A stretch of DNA of 64,000 nt from JAPLJC01 sp963697965 (lineage in GTDB: Bacteria > Desulfobacterota > Desulfobaccia > Desulfobaccales > 0-14-0-80-60-11): the NCBI GenBank assembly GCA_963697965.1, contig OY969108.1, forward strand, positions 1,798,001 to 1,862,000. Direction: 5' to 3'. A model generated the notes under the pieces. That model did no database searches, was not told where the DNA came from, and saw only the letters and a program-made list of their open reading frames with translations. The position numbers were made by a program, and so were the translations under genes. Shown in pieces: positions 51,800 to 61,439 of the stretch (positions are counted from its first letter, which is position 1; each line of letters starts with the position of its first letter).

Positions 51800-53791
51800 A
51801 TGGAACCCGGCACCATTGTGGAATTTTTCGAGGAAAAGCGCATCCTTTGCGGCGTGGTCTTGGAGCTCAAAGGGGAGCGCTTGCATGTCCTGAGCCAGAC
51901 CGGCCGGGAACTTACCCTGCCCTCCAAGCGTCTCTTGCACGCCGGGCCCTCTCTACCCCTGAACCGATTAATCCGCCAGGAGTTGCTGAAACGTCTGGAG
52001 GAAGCCGCCTCCCGGCGGGAAGCCCTGAAGGCCGACATTAATCTGGAAGAGCTTTGGGAACTGCTGGCCCCGGAGGACCATACCGCTACCGTGGCGGAGT
52101 TGGCCGAACTGTGGTTCGGTCGCGCCTTTCCGGATGAAGTGGCAGCCACCGGCAGAAGGCTGCGGGAAGATCGGCTCCTCTTCAAGCTCAGAGACGAGCA
52201 GGTCGAGGCCAACCCGCCGGAGCTGGTAGCCCAACTGCGGCAGCAACAGGAACGGGAATCGGCTCGGCGACAAGAACTGGTGGAGGTGGGCGCCTGGCTG
52301 CAGGAGGTCTGGGAGGGTCGGGAGCTTTCCAGGCACTATCCCTGGCGGGAATCGGTGGTGGCGCTGCTGCGCCGGATGGCGGTCAGCGGAGCTGAGGCTC
52401 CGGATTATGAACAGGGTAAGGTTTTTCTGGACCACGCCGGCCTGACCGCAGCCGCGGCCCCTTTCCGGCTTCTGGTGCGCCTGGGGATCTTTTATGAAGA
52501 TGAAGACCTGGAATTGCACCGCCTGGGAACGCCGGTGGAGTTTTCCCCCGCGGCCCTGTCTCAGACCCGGCAACTGGTCAATTCACCTCCTGCCCCGGAC
52601 CTATACGCCGCCTGGCGCCGGGACCTGACCAACCTGCCGTTGATCACCATCGACGGGGAGCACACCCGGGATTTCGATGACGCCCTCAGCCTGGAAGAGC
52701 TCCCGGAGGGCTGGCGTCTCGGCATTCACATCTCCGACGTCTCGACGGTGGTCCAACCCGGCGCCCCCCTGGATCAGGAAGCCTGGGAACGGGGCAGTTC
52801 CATCTATCTGCCGGAACGGCGCCTGCCCATGCTGCCGGAGGAGATTTCCGAAGACCTTTTGAGCCTCCTGGCCCACCGCCAACGCCTGGCGTTGAGCTTC
52901 ATGGTGACTCTGAGCCCGGAGGCGGAGGTCCTGGACTGGGCCATCGAACCGAGTATCATCAAGGTGAGCCGCAGGCTGACTTACCACGAGGCGGAGGCCC
53001 TGATTCAGCAGGAGCCAACCCTGGCGGTTCTCTCCCGGTTGACCAGGAGGCTCAAAGAGGAGCGCCTGGCCCGGGGGGGCTATGAGCTGCAACTGCCTGA
53101 GGTTTGGGTGATTTTCGGCCCCCAGGGGGAGTTGCAGGTGTCGGTGGAGAACCAGGATACTTCCAGCCGCCAATTAGTGGCGGAGGCCATGGTCCTGGCC
53201 AATTCCCTGGCGGCCCGCTTTCTGGCCGACCGCGGCATCCCCGCGATCTATCGCAGCCAGCCGGAGCCCCGGGAACCTATCCAGCCAAAGGAGCACAAGA
53301 CTCTGTTGGAATTATGGCGGGATCGGCGCAATCTCAGCAGGGTGGTGATGGGCCTTTCGCCCCAGCCCCACTGGGGTCTGGGGTTGAACTGCTATACCCT
53401 GGCCACTTCTCCCATCCGCCGTTACCTGGACCTTTTGACCCACCGCCAGCTACTGGCGGCCCTGACCGACACCCCGCTCCCTTATCGCCGCCAGGACCTG
53501 GAACAAATCCTGCCGGTGCTGGAGCCGGCCATGCGCCGGGGTGGCAGGCTTAAGGCCCGGCGGCTGCGCTATTGGCTGCTGAAGTACCTGGCCGCCCGCC
53601 TGGGACAGAAGAAGGAGGCCCTGGTGCTGGAGTCCTTGCCCCACCGTTACCGCCTCATCTTCCCAGACCTGTTGCTGGAGCTGTTTATGGCGGTTCCGCC
53701 CGGTCTGAGGCTCTCCCCCGGCGACACCGTCCTGGTGCGGCTGGACCGGGTGGCACCCCGGGAGGACCAGATCAAGGTGTCGCTGGCCTAA
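51800..53791 (+). CDS. RNB-domain exoribonuclease (RNase II/R family)
   Basis: A 663-residue 3'-5' exoribonuclease. The catalytic RNB domain contains HTRDFDDALSL, the acidic metal site, and further LGIHISDVS, PERRLPMLPEEISEDLLSLL and YTLATSPIRRYLDL. The N-terminal ~230 residues are helical and unlike the paired cold-shock domains of E. coli RNase R, and the C-terminal S1 domain is short. It follows the peptidase on the same strand by about 165 bases. Confidence 0.92.
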   Translation: MEPGTIVEFFEEKRILCGVVLELKGERLHVLSQTGRELTLPSKRLLHAGPSLPLNRLIRQELLKRLEEAASRREALKADINLEELWELLAPEDHTATVAELAELWFGRAFPDEVAATGRRLREDRLLFKLRDEQVEANPPELVAQLRQQQERESARRQELVEVGAWLQEVWEGRELSRHYPWRESVVALLRRMAVSGAEAPDYEQGKVFLDHAGLTAAAAPFRLLVRLGIFYEDEDLELHRLGTPVEFSPAALSQTRQLVNSPPAPDLYAAWRRDLTNLPLITIDGEHTRDFDDALSLEELPEGWRLGIHISDVSTVVQPGAPLDQEAWERGSSIYLPERRLPMLPEEISEDLLSLLAHRQRLALSFMVTLSPEAEVLDWAIEPSIIKVSRRLTYHEAEALIQQEPTLAVLSRLTRRLKEERLARGGYELQLPEVWVIFGPQGELQVSVENQDTSSRQLVAEAMVLANSLAARFLADRGIPAIYRSQPEPREPIQPKEHKTLLELWRDRRNLSRVVMGLSPQPHWGLGLNCYTLATSPIRRYLDLLTHRQLLAALTDTPLPYRRQDLEQILPVLEPAMRRGGRLKARRLRYWLLKYLAARLGQKKEALVLESLPHRYRLIFPDLLLELFMAVPPGLRLSPGDTVLVRLDRVAPREDQIKVSLA

Positions 53792-53835
53792 AGGGCCGGC
53801 AGTTTTTGCTGAGTTCCTGCAATGCCGAAGTTAAC

Positions 53836-54375
53836 TTATTTTTCCCGCCCCGAAGCCCTACGAAGACCTTCGAGAAATTTCGGGTCGATTTTAGCGCCCA
53901 GACTTTGGGCCTTATTTACATCCGCCCAGGCTTTGTCGAAGTCTTTTTTGGCGTAAAAGGCCGCGGCCCGATTGTAATAGGCATTGGCATAACTGGGGTT
54001 GAGTTCCAGAGCGCCGTTGAAGTCGGAGATGGCCTCGTCATTGTGGCCTATCTCTCGATAGGCGCCCCCCCGGTTGTTGTAAAACTGAGCCTGCTTGGGG
54101 TCGATTTCCAGGGCCTTGTTGTAGGCGGCGAAGGCGTGGTCATAGTCTTCTTTTTGCAGATAGATAATTCCCAGGTTGTTGTAAGCCCAGGCAAGTTTGG
54201 GGTCGAGTTCCAGGGCCTTGGTGTAGTCGGCGATGGCCTGGTCCAGGTTGCCTCCTTTCAATTGTTCGTTCCCTTTAACCAGGTAGTCTTGAGCCGTCCC
54301 CGCCTCAGCAGTCCAGGCCTGGCTGGCCGATAGCAAAGCGGCTATTACCACGAGGATAAAAATGAATTTTTTCAT
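53836..54375 (-). CDS. Secreted TPR-repeat protein
   Basis: A 179-residue protein with a Sec signal peptide (MKKFIFILVVIAALLSASQA), then about four tetratricopeptide repeats. Repeats such as NLDQAIADYTKALELDPKLA, DHAFAAYNKALEIDPKQA and DEAISDFNGALELNPSYA each show the A-x-x-Y-x-x-A-L-x-x-x-P spacing. It is probably a periplasmic protein-protein scaffold. The ATG at 54375 with AAGGGG upstream is preferred over the longer frame to 54450. Confidence 0.88.
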   Translation of the reverse strand: MKKFIFILVVIAALLSASQAWTAEAGTAQDYLVKGNEQLKGGNLDQAIADYTKALELDPKLAWAYNNLGIIYLQKEDYDHAFAAYNKALEIDPKQAQFYNNRGGAYREIGHNDEAISDFNGALELNPSYANAYYNRAAAFYAKKDFDKAWADVNKAQSLGAKIDPKFLEGLRRASGREK

Positions 54376-54483
54376 AGCTACCCCTTTTCCCTTTAGTAAA
54401 AGGCACGATAGCACAGATTTCGCTGAAAAAGCAAAAAAGACCTGGGTCACTTACCCGGAATTTCTCAACCCACCCGTCCTGAT

Positions 54484-54924
54484 TTATTTTTTGGGGGTTT
54501 CGGAGGTCAGTTCGTCAAACTCTTTTTGCAGGCTAGCCGCGGTTGCATCGATATCGGATTTAAAATTTTCCCACGCCTTGCCGCTGGCGGCCTCCAGGTC
54601 CTTCAGCTTTTTGTCCAGGTCGTCGGTCTTCTTCTGAAGAGCACTTTCTGCATTATCGAGTTTAGCCTTGAGATCGCCTTGAGCATGGGCCGCTTTCTCT
54701 TTCAAATCGGTTAATTTGTTGTGAAACTCCGCCAATTCTTTATCCATTTTGGCTTGATACTCGTTTTTCTCCTCCGCCAGATTTTCTTTTCCGGCTACCG
54801 CTTTCTGCTGTACCTCGGTTTTGGCTTTTTCTTTAGTCTGCGCCGGTTGTTCCTGCTTGCCGCATCCCATCACCATCAGGAATAGCGCCAAAGCCACCAA
54901 AATAAACGGGATGAGTTTTTTCAT
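54484..54924 (-). CDS. Coiled-coil lipoprotein, function unknown
   Basis: A 146-residue lipoprotein: leader MKKLIPFILVALALFLMVMGC with lipobox MVMGC (Cys21). The rest is a continuous Lys/Glu/Ala-rich helix, likely a coiled coil, from about 35 to 140 (KLTDLKEKAAHAQGDLKAKL and LDKKLKDLEAASGKAWENF). It resembles envelope spacer proteins in outline only. GGAGGG precedes the ATG. It probably forms a unit with the downstream TPR protein. Confidence 0.82.
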   Translation of the reverse strand: MKKLIPFILVALALFLMVMGCGKQEQPAQTKEKAKTEVQQKAVAGKENLAEEKNEYQAKMDKELAEFHNKLTDLKEKAAHAQGDLKAKLDNAESALQKKTDDLDKKLKDLEAASGKAWENFKSDIDATAASLQKEFDELTSETPKK

Positions 54925-55204
54925 ATCTTTCCCTCCTGGTTCAACCTTAGGTATTCCAAATTACTTGTCAAGGAACCCGGGAAACTTTCGAAAGCCCGGC
55001 CACCGGGGTAACCTTAGTTGGCAAAGGCTCCTGGCTCACTTTGAACCAGCGGCCTCGACGCAGTCCCATCTTGCTTTTTACAGGTCTCATAATTAGTCTT
55101 AAAGATGAAAATTTTAGGCCATCCCAAAATTCCACCATTTGTTTGGGCGGCATCTGCGTAGGAAGCCTGGTGCCGGGGCTATAATCGGAGTAGAGGGAGA
55201 GCTT

Positions 55205-55924
55205 ATGGCTAGCTGGGAAGAGATGAACATGCCCGAATTTGAGGCGGCCCGGGATCAGGGGCAGCCGGTGCTGCTGCCGGTGGGATCCCTGGAGGAGCAC
55301 GGGCCGCACCTGCCCCTGGGAACCGACGCCTTGCACGCCCTGGAGGTAGCCCGGCGGGTGGCGGCCCTGCGGCCGGCGATAGTGGCGCCACCGGTCTTTT
55401 ACGGCCTGTGCCGCTCCACCCGGGAGCACCCGGGAACCGTTAGCCTCCAGGGAGACACCCTCCGGGCCCTCATCCGGGACCTATGCCGGGAATTCTACCG
55501 CCAGGGCCTGCGGCGCCTGGTTATAATCAGCGGCCACGCCGGCGGCACCCATATCTCCGCCCTGCTGGAGGCCGGGGAGAGCCTGATGGAGGAGTTGGCC
55601 GACCTGCGGCTGGCGGTGGTCAATATTTTGGACCTGCTAAAGGAGGTGCTGGCCGCCAACCCGCACCTGGTGGCCACCCGGGGAGACGCGCATGCCGGGG
55701 AGGTGGAGACCGCAGTGATGCTGGCTGCTTATCCCGGCCTGGTCCAGGGCCGCGCCCCGGCGGAATGGCCCACTTTCCCCAAATACCGGCTGGTGCGGGA
55801 CAAACGGCGTTACTGGCCGGGCGGGGTCTGGGGTGATCCTGGCGCCGCCAGCGCTACCCAGGGCGAAGAGATCCTGGCCGCCGAGGCTCTGCGGCTCTCC
55901 CAACTGCTGGACGAATTATTGTAG
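55205..55924 (+). CDS. Creatininase-family amidohydrolase
   Basis: About 239 residues of the creatininase/MftE/ArfB family. The metal-site residues are visible: Glu and His in LPVGSLEEHGPHLPLGTDA, His in ISGHAGGTH and Glu in DAHAGEVETAVML. The family hydrolyses cyclic amides or formamides, for example creatinine or a formamidopyrimidine; the substrate is unknown here. The ATG at 55205 with GGGAGAG upstream is preferred. Confidence 0.9.
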   Translation: MASWEEMNMPEFEAARDQGQPVLLPVGSLEEHGPHLPLGTDALHALEVARRVAALRPAIVAPPVFYGLCRSTREHPGTVSLQGDTLRALIRDLCREFYRQGLRRLVIISGHAGGTHISALLEAGESLMEELADLRLAVVNILDLLKEVLAANPHLVATRGDAHAGEVETAVMLAAYPGLVQGRAPAEWPTFPKYRLVRDKRRYWPGGVWGDPGAASATQGEEILAAEALRLSQLLDELL

Positions 55925-56173
55925 GCCCCCCCCCCGCCAAACCTTCCCGGAAGCTATTAATAAACCTGATGTTTTTTTCATGGGGGACAGAATGCAGGAT
56001 CTCAAGTACCTGAAAATACAAGATCATTAACTTTGCCCGGAATGACCTTCTGGCATACCGAGGTTTTGCAAGACCTTCCAGATTTTTTGATTTTTGCCCT
56101 TGAATTAATTTTCTTGAGATGATAAAAGGGAACTCGCTGGAATTCACCTCGCAAGGAAACGGGAAACGTTAAG

Positions 56174-56422
56174 ATGATTGAGGAAGCCCTTGAGCGCTTG
56201 GCTGACCGGGTTTTGGCGTACGAAGAAACCGACCTTACCTCCCTTCTCAATCACTTCAAGACGCGTATCGAGCAACCTGAACCGACCCCGGAGTGGGAAC
56301 GGGCCGTCATCGCTTATTTCCTTATTAATGGGGTCAGGGTGAAAAACGTCCTGAAACATGGCAAGTCTCATCAAAGGGAACCGATTCCCGGGAGCCGCCC
56401 GGCCCTGCGCCTGGTCAAATAA
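56174..56422 (+). CDS. Small hypothetical protein
   Basis: An 82-residue acidic-to-neutral helical protein with no membrane segment. The core EWERAVIAYFLINGVRVKNVL looks conserved in character, reminiscent of small uncharacterised deltaproteobacterial proteins, but I cannot name a family. GGGAAACG lies before the ATG. It is the only credible gene in this stretch. Confidence 0.55.
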   Translation: MIEEALERLADRVLAYEETDLTSLLNHFKTRIEQPEPTPEWERAVIAYFLINGVRVKNVLKHGKSHQREPIPGSRPALRLVK

Positions 56423-56985
56423 CTTCTGCGGCGGCATCTCAAAAATCCACCTCTATTCTTCCCATCCCCGCTGCTTCCCAGAGGAGGCCGGCAGTAACCC
56501 GAACTTTCTCGGCGGCAAGCCCCCTTTCTGAGAATTATCCTGTTGAAGCTATTGCAAACCCTCAGTCTGCCCCAAGATGTCACTTGAGATCCTTCACTTC
56601 GTTCAGAATGATACCGGGTGAAGGGTGGCTTAGCATAGTTTTTCGTAGGGGCGGACCCACGTGTCCGCCCTGTAGGGGCGGATTTAAACCCCGCCCCTAA
56701 CTGCTGCCCAGAATTTCATAGGGGCGCACACATGGGTGCGCCCCTACAGGACCATTCATACTCCCCCCTCACCTTGGCCTCTCCCCCATTGAATAATAGG
56801 GGAAAAAGCAAGATAATCCAATTAGTTAATCAAAGACGGGGATTTGGCAGCCTGGATAAACACGGCAGATTAGAAAAACCCTGCCGGATACTATTGTGGT
56901 TAGAAGAGTTTCACGGGATTTTGGCATACTCGGGCCTGGAGGAGATAGCACCTCCTTGCCAAAATGGGAGCAAAATCTGGGGTTT
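56423..56985. other. Repeat-rich intergenic region
   Basis: About 560 bases between the small protein and the end of der. It contains the second cluster of GTAGGGGCG palindromes (56645-56746). An 85-codon open frame at 56732-56989 starts inside a palindrome and shows no conserved features, so it is not called. Confidence 0.6.
56645..56746. repeat. Cluster of three GTAGGGGCG-type palindromes
   Basis: Three adjacent elements. The first has arms GGGCGGAC (56649-56656) and GTCCGCCC (56663-56670). The second, at about 56672-56699, is imperfect (TAGGGGCGGATTT / AAACCCCGCCCCTA). The third has arms TAGGGGCGCAC (56719-56729) and GTGCGCCCCTA (56736-56746). The same design occurs at 50341-50415. Confidence 0.75.
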
Positions 56986-58392
56986 TTAATGGCTAATCTT
57001 TGGGGAAGGCCGCTGGCGGCGGTCGCGGCCTTTGAGGAAGAGGCGTACCGGGCAGTGGGGAATGGCCAGACGCTCGCGCAACTGCTTCACCAGAAAGCGG
57101 CGGTAGGAGTCGGGCACTCCCAGGGGGCTGTTGACAAAGACAATGAAAGTAGGGGGATGGACCTCCGCCTGGGTCAGGTAAAGGAATTTGACCGGCCGGT
57201 CCCGGTAGCGGGGCGGCGGCACCCGGGAGGTGATCTCCTTGAGGATCTCGTTGAGCTTCCCGGTGGTGGCTCGCCGGCCGCTCTGCTCATAGAGGTCGCC
57301 CAGCAGGGGGAAGACCTTCCTAAGGTTAAAGCCGTTCTTCACCGAGACCGGCAGCACCGGGACATGCGGCACGATCGCAAGGCCCCCGGTTACCTGCTCC
57401 AGGGTCTCCTTCTGCAATTCCACGGGCTTTTTTGGTAACAGGTCCCATTTGTTCACCAGGATGACGCAGATTTTGGCCTGATCCTCGATGAGCCCGAGGA
57501 TGCGCAGGTCTTGACCGGTCAGGCCCTCTTGGGCGTCCAGCAGCAGCAGCACCGCCTCGGCCCGGGAAAGGGCCTTGATGGTCTTCAGCACCATCAGCCG
57601 CTCCAGGCTCTCACGCCGCACCTGGCTGGGACGGCGCAAGCCGGCGGTATCTACCAGGATATAATCGGCCCCTGCCACACTCAAGGGAATGTCGATGGCG
57701 TCGCGGGTGGTGCCCGGGGTCTCGCTCACCAAAAGGCGCTCCTCCCCTAAAAAATGGTTGATGAAAGATGATTTGCCCACGTTGGGCCGGCCCAGGATCG
57801 CCACCCGGAGACCGAGGGGCGTCTCGGGCGACGCCGCCACGGGGGGCAGGTGTTGAAGCACGGCGTCCAGCAGCGAGGATATGCCCAGGCCGTGGGTGGC
57901 GGATATCGGGAAGAGGAGAGGCAAGCCGAAGCGGTAAAATTCCGCTACGTTGGCTTCGAGACTGGCTTGGTCGATCTTGTTTACCGCCAGCAGCACCGGT
58001 TTACCGGTGCGCCGCAGGTAGTCCACCACCAGGGCGTCCCCGGGCTGGAGGCCTTCCCGGCCATCGGTTACCAGGATGATGACGTCGGCTTCGGCCACCG
58101 CCTCCTCGGCCTGGAGCCGCACCTGGGCCCCCATTTCGTCTTCGCCTCCCACCAGACCCCCGGTATCCACCAGGAGAATGGTGCGGTCCGCAAGTTCGAC
58201 GCTGGCATAATGACGATCGCGGGTGACCCCGGAGATATTGGCGACCAGTGCCCGGGAGGAGCGGCTGAGACGGTTGAACAGGGTGGACTTGCCCACGTTG
58301 GCCCGGCCGATGATGGCCACCAGGGGCAGCCCCTGCGGGGCCGCCGGTTTCCGGCTTTCGCTTTGCGGTTTTCGGGGACCGGGAAGAGACAT
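56986..58392 (-). CDS. der: Ribosome assembly GTPase Der (EngA)
   Basis: A 468-residue protein with two tandem GTPase domains and a C-terminal KH-like domain, needed for 50S ribosome maturation. First G domain: GRANVGKSTL, DTGGLVGG, NKID. Second: GRPNVGKSSF, DTAGLRR, NKWD. The C-terminal part ends with a basic tail. The first G1 motif starts near residue 29, after a Ser/Pro/Arg-rich extension, so translation may begin slightly later than 58392. Confidence 0.96.
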   Translation of the reverse strand: MSLPGPRKPQSESRKPAAPQGLPLVAIIGRANVGKSTLFNRLSRSSRALVANISGVTRDRHYASVELADRTILLVDTGGLVGGEDEMGAQVRLQAEEAVAEADVIILVTDGREGLQPGDALVVDYLRRTGKPVLLAVNKIDQASLEANVAEFYRFGLPLLFPISATHGLGISSLLDAVLQHLPPVAASPETPLGLRVAILGRPNVGKSSFINHFLGEERLLVSETPGTTRDAIDIPLSVAGADYILVDTAGLRRPSQVRRESLERLMVLKTIKALSRAEAVLLLLDAQEGLTGQDLRILGLIEDQAKICVILVNKWDLLPKKPVELQKETLEQVTGGLAIVPHVPVLPVSVKNGFNLRKVFPLLGDLYEQSGRRATTGKLNEILKEITSRVPPPRYRDRPVKFLYLTQAEVHPPTFIVFVNSPLGVPDSYRRFLVKQLRERLAIPHCPVRLFLKGRDRRQRPSPKISH

Positions 58393-58626
58393 TTCTTTGA
58401 TTCCCCAGGCCGGGGCTAAATCAACCGGGTTTTCAGGTTAAATTAATTTAAGATAGTCAGGAAGCGCGGCAGGGCAGAGCAGCGACGATCTGCAGCAACC
58501 GGGAATGGTGCTTATATCACTTTGGAAAAGGGGAAATAATTAATCAGATAATCATCCCCCCTAACCAGGAAAAGGCTCCCCGGTTTTAGCCGAAAGCCGG
58601 AAAACGTAAACCAGAAAAGCGCTCTT

Positions 58627-59958
58627 TCAAGGCTTCCCGGCCAGCGCCTTGGGAGGCCAGTTGCGCAGCAATTCCACGGCCCGTTTCAATTGCGGATCTT
58701 TATCGAGTTCCGCGGCTGAGATGGGCTCGTTCCAGGGTTTATCCGTCAGCCCTTGCTTGAGCATGTGCCGTGCCAAGACCTCATCCCGCAGACCTTGGAG
58801 AGACTCGTCTTCGGGCAAGGGTTTATCAGCCACCACCACATCCGGCTCGATTCCCTTGTCATTGATGGTGATGCCGCTGGGAGTGTAGTACAGAGAGGTG
58901 GTAAGCCGGAGGGCCGAGTCGTCTTCCAGTGGGATAATGGTCTGCACCGAGCCTTTGCCAAAGCTCTTGGTGCCTACGATCAAGGCCCGCTTCTGATCCT
59001 TCAGGGCCCCGGCCACGATCTCCGAGGCGGAGGCGCTGCCCTCGTTAATCAGCACCACCATGGGAATGTTGGTAAATTTATCCGGTCCGGCAGTGGCGTA
59101 GAAACGGCCGGTCTGCTGGCGGTTGCGCCCTTCGGTGTAAACGATGAGTTGGCCGGATTTGAGAAACTCATCGGCGACCCGCACCGCCTGATCTAGCAAC
59201 CCCCCCGGATCGTTGCGCAAATCGAGGACCAACCCCTTGAAGGGGACCAGCCGTTGTTTCATCTTATCGAGATAGGCATGGAGGTCCGAGTCGGTCTGGT
59301 CCTGGAAGTTGGTCACCCGGACAAAGCCGATGCCCCCTTCCAGGATGCGGGCCTTGACGCTGCGGATGGGGATGATTTCCCGGGTGATCACAAAATCCTT
59401 CGGATGGGCGAAGCCCTCCCGGTTAATGGTCAGGGTCACCTTGCTGCCCTGGGGGCCGCGGATCACCTTCACCGCATCCGCCAGGCTCATATTTTTGGTG
59501 GGCCGGCCGTTGATCTTGACGATCTGGTCCCCAGGTTTAATTCCCATCTGGTAAGCGGGGGTGCCTTCAATGGGTGAGACCACCATCAGGACCAGGTCCT
59601 TCATGGCGATTTCGATGCCGATGCCGCTAAATTTCCCCTTGGTTTCGATCTGCAATTCCTTGAGGTCCTCCGGGGTCATAAAGGAGGAATGAGCGTCAAG
59701 GGTTCCGACGGCGCCCTGAATAGCGCCGTAAACCAGGTCCTTGGTGGTCTTGGGCTCGGCGTAATCATCTTGGATAAGGGCCAGGGCTTCGGCAAATACC
59801 TTCAAACTGGGGAAGTGCGGCAGGGTGGCCGTATCGTCCGGGGAGGAAGCCTGACCTGGGGGGTAGGTGGATTCGGCGGCGTGCAGGGCCAGGCCCGCCG
59901 AAAGGACCAGCGCCAGCAGCAAAGCTCCAATAACCAACAGCCATGATCTACGTGACAT
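58627..59958 (-). CDS. ctpA: C-terminal processing peptidase, S41 family (active)
   Basis: A 443-residue periplasmic serine protease with signal peptide/anchor (SWLLVIGALLLALVLSAGLALHA). A PDZ domain (about 95-180, with GIGIEIAMKDLVLMVV and AYQMGIKPGDQIVKINGRP) precedes the catalytic core. The catalytic Ser is in NEGSASASEIVAGAL and the Lys in SFGKGSVQTI, 25 residues apart as expected. It trims C-termini of exported proteins. The second S41 gene lies directly upstream. Confidence 0.95.
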   Translation of the reverse strand: MSRRSWLLVIGALLLALVLSAGLALHAAESTYPPGQASSPDDTATLPHFPSLKVFAEALALIQDDYAEPKTTKDLVYGAIQGAVGTLDAHSSFMTPEDLKELQIETKGKFSGIGIEIAMKDLVLMVVSPIEGTPAYQMGIKPGDQIVKINGRPTKNMSLADAVKVIRGPQGSKVTLTINREGFAHPKDFVITREIIPIRSVKARILEGGIGFVRVTNFQDQTDSDLHAYLDKMKQRLVPFKGLVLDLRNDPGGLLDQAVRVADEFLKSGQLIVYTEGRNRQQTGRFYATAGPDKFTNIPMVVLINEGSASASEIVAGALKDQKRALIVGTKSFGKGSVQTIIPLEDDSALRLTTSLYYTPSGITINDKGIEPDVVVADKPLPEDESLQGLRDEVLARHMLKQGLTDKPWNEPISAAELDKDPQLKRAVELLRNWPPKALAGKP

Positions 59959-60027
59959 AATATTCGTTCCCGTAAAGCGTATTATCGAGGGACTGGGGTC
60001 TCCTCCGGGGCACTAGGATCGTTATCC

Positions 60028-61287
60028 TCAGGTATTGGGGGCCGCCTGGGGCTTAGTGCCGCCTTTTAAGACTGCCACCGCCTGCAGCACCCAAGGATCC
60101 TGCTCGGGGGGGAGTTTCGTCATGGCGGCTTCCTTCTGATTTTCTTTTTCCTTAGACTTGAGAGCCTGGCCCTGGATAGCCGGTTCCAGGCCGACGCCCT
60201 GGATTTTCTGGCCATTAGGGGTATAGCATTCGGCGATGGTCATCACCAGGGCGGAGCCGTCGTCGAGGGGCATGACCTTGGTGAGGCCGCACAGTCCCAG
60301 GGTCTTGGCTCCCAGCAAGGTGGCGTGGTATTGGTCGCGCAAGGCGCCGGCCACTATTTCCGCAGCACGTGCGGTTCCTTGATCAACTAAGACTACGGTG
60401 GGCAAGGGTGCCGGGGCCTTCCAGACGAGATCCCGGTCCTTGCCCTGAAAGGTTTCCTGGCTGCCAGAAGTCCGTCCCTTGGCGGTGACCACGTCCTTGT
60501 CTCCCAGGAGCAGCGAGGCGGTGCGGACCGCCTGCTCCAGAGACCCCCGGGCGTCATTGCGCAGGTCCAGGACCAGGCCCTGCAGCGGATGCCCCTGTTT
60601 TCGCAAGGATGTCAAAGCGATGGCAAATTCTTTGGGGGTGGCGTCGTTGAAATAGCGCACCCGCACGTAGCCATAGGAATCATTGAGGATCTGGGAGGTT
60701 ACGGTGTTATCCCCCAGGGGCTTAAGGGTCACGGTTATTTTCAGGGGCTTGAGGGCACCGCTGCGCAGTACCTCCAATTTAACTGTTTCGCCGGGGGTTC
60801 CCCGCAAACGGGAAGCGGCCTCCTGGGTGGTCAGGTCGCGCAACGACTGGCCGTTAATCTTGAGGATATGGTCGCCGGGTTGCAGGCCGGCCGCCGCCCC
60901 GGCGCCGCCATCTATGACCGCGGTTAAGGCAAGGAGGCCATCCTTAATAATACAATCGACCCCGGCTTCCGCGGTCGCCTCATTGTGGCCGCTGCGGTAA
61001 TTTTGATATTCTTCGGGGGTGAGGAAGGCGGAATCGGGGTCCAGTGAGTTCATCATGCCCCGGATAGACCCGTAGATGATATCCTTGTCGGGTTTCGCAT
61101 AAACGTATTTTTGGGTGATTTCGAAGAGGGCCTCGCTGAACAGGCGCAAGGAATCGTAGGGCGAAGACGCCGCGTCCGCCGCCAGTAACGGCTTGGAGGC
61201 GAAAACCAGCAGCAGCAGCATAAGCAAGGCGCGGCGCCCCAGGTGACGCCCAGCGGCCAGCTTTTCAGGAAATCCCGGATTTTTCAC
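60028..61287 (-). CDS. S41-family protein with lost catalytic Ser and Lys (pseudoprotease)
   Basis: A 419-residue paralogue of the neighbouring CtpA, with signal peptide (ALLMLLLLVFASKPLLAA), PDZ domain (GAAAGLQPGDHILKINGQS) and S41 core. The catalytic motif GSASASE is GTARAAE here, placing Arg at the Ser position. FGKGSVQ is LGLCGLT, placing Leu at the Lys position. It cannot act as a Ser-Lys protease. It may regulate or scaffold the active CtpA encoded 69 bases downstream. The start is GTG at 61287. Confidence 0.9.
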   Translation of the reverse strand: MKNPGFPEKLAAGRHLGRRALLMLLLLVFASKPLLAADAASSPYDSLRLFSEALFEITQKYVYAKPDKDIIYGSIRGMMNSLDPDSAFLTPEEYQNYRSGHNEATAEAGVDCIIKDGLLALTAVIDGGAGAAAGLQPGDHILKINGQSLRDLTTQEAASRLRGTPGETVKLEVLRSGALKPLKITVTLKPLGDNTVTSQILNDSYGYVRVRYFNDATPKEFAIALTSLRKQGHPLQGLVLDLRNDARGSLEQAVRTASLLLGDKDVVTAKGRTSGSQETFQGKDRDLVWKAPAPLPTVVLVDQGTARAAEIVAGALRDQYHATLLGAKTLGLCGLTKVMPLDDGSALVMTIAECYTPNGQKIQGVGLEPAIQGQALKSKEKENQKEAAMTKLPPEQDPWVLQAVAVLKGGTKPQAAPNT

Positions 61288-61439
61288 TTTGCTAAAATAT
61301 CTCCCGGATAATGGTGGTGGGTGGAAACCTGACTTGGAGCCAAGCCTTTTAGCCCATATCTATACAACTATACTTTATATAATTTGCGCTTGCAAGCGGG
61401 GGTGAGCGCGGCAGGTATTTATCCCCAAAAGGGAGCGGG

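Noticed and set aside
56732..56989. An 85-codon plus-strand frame
   Set aside because: It starts within a REP-like palindrome, has no Shine-Dalgarno or recognisable sequence and runs into the end of der.
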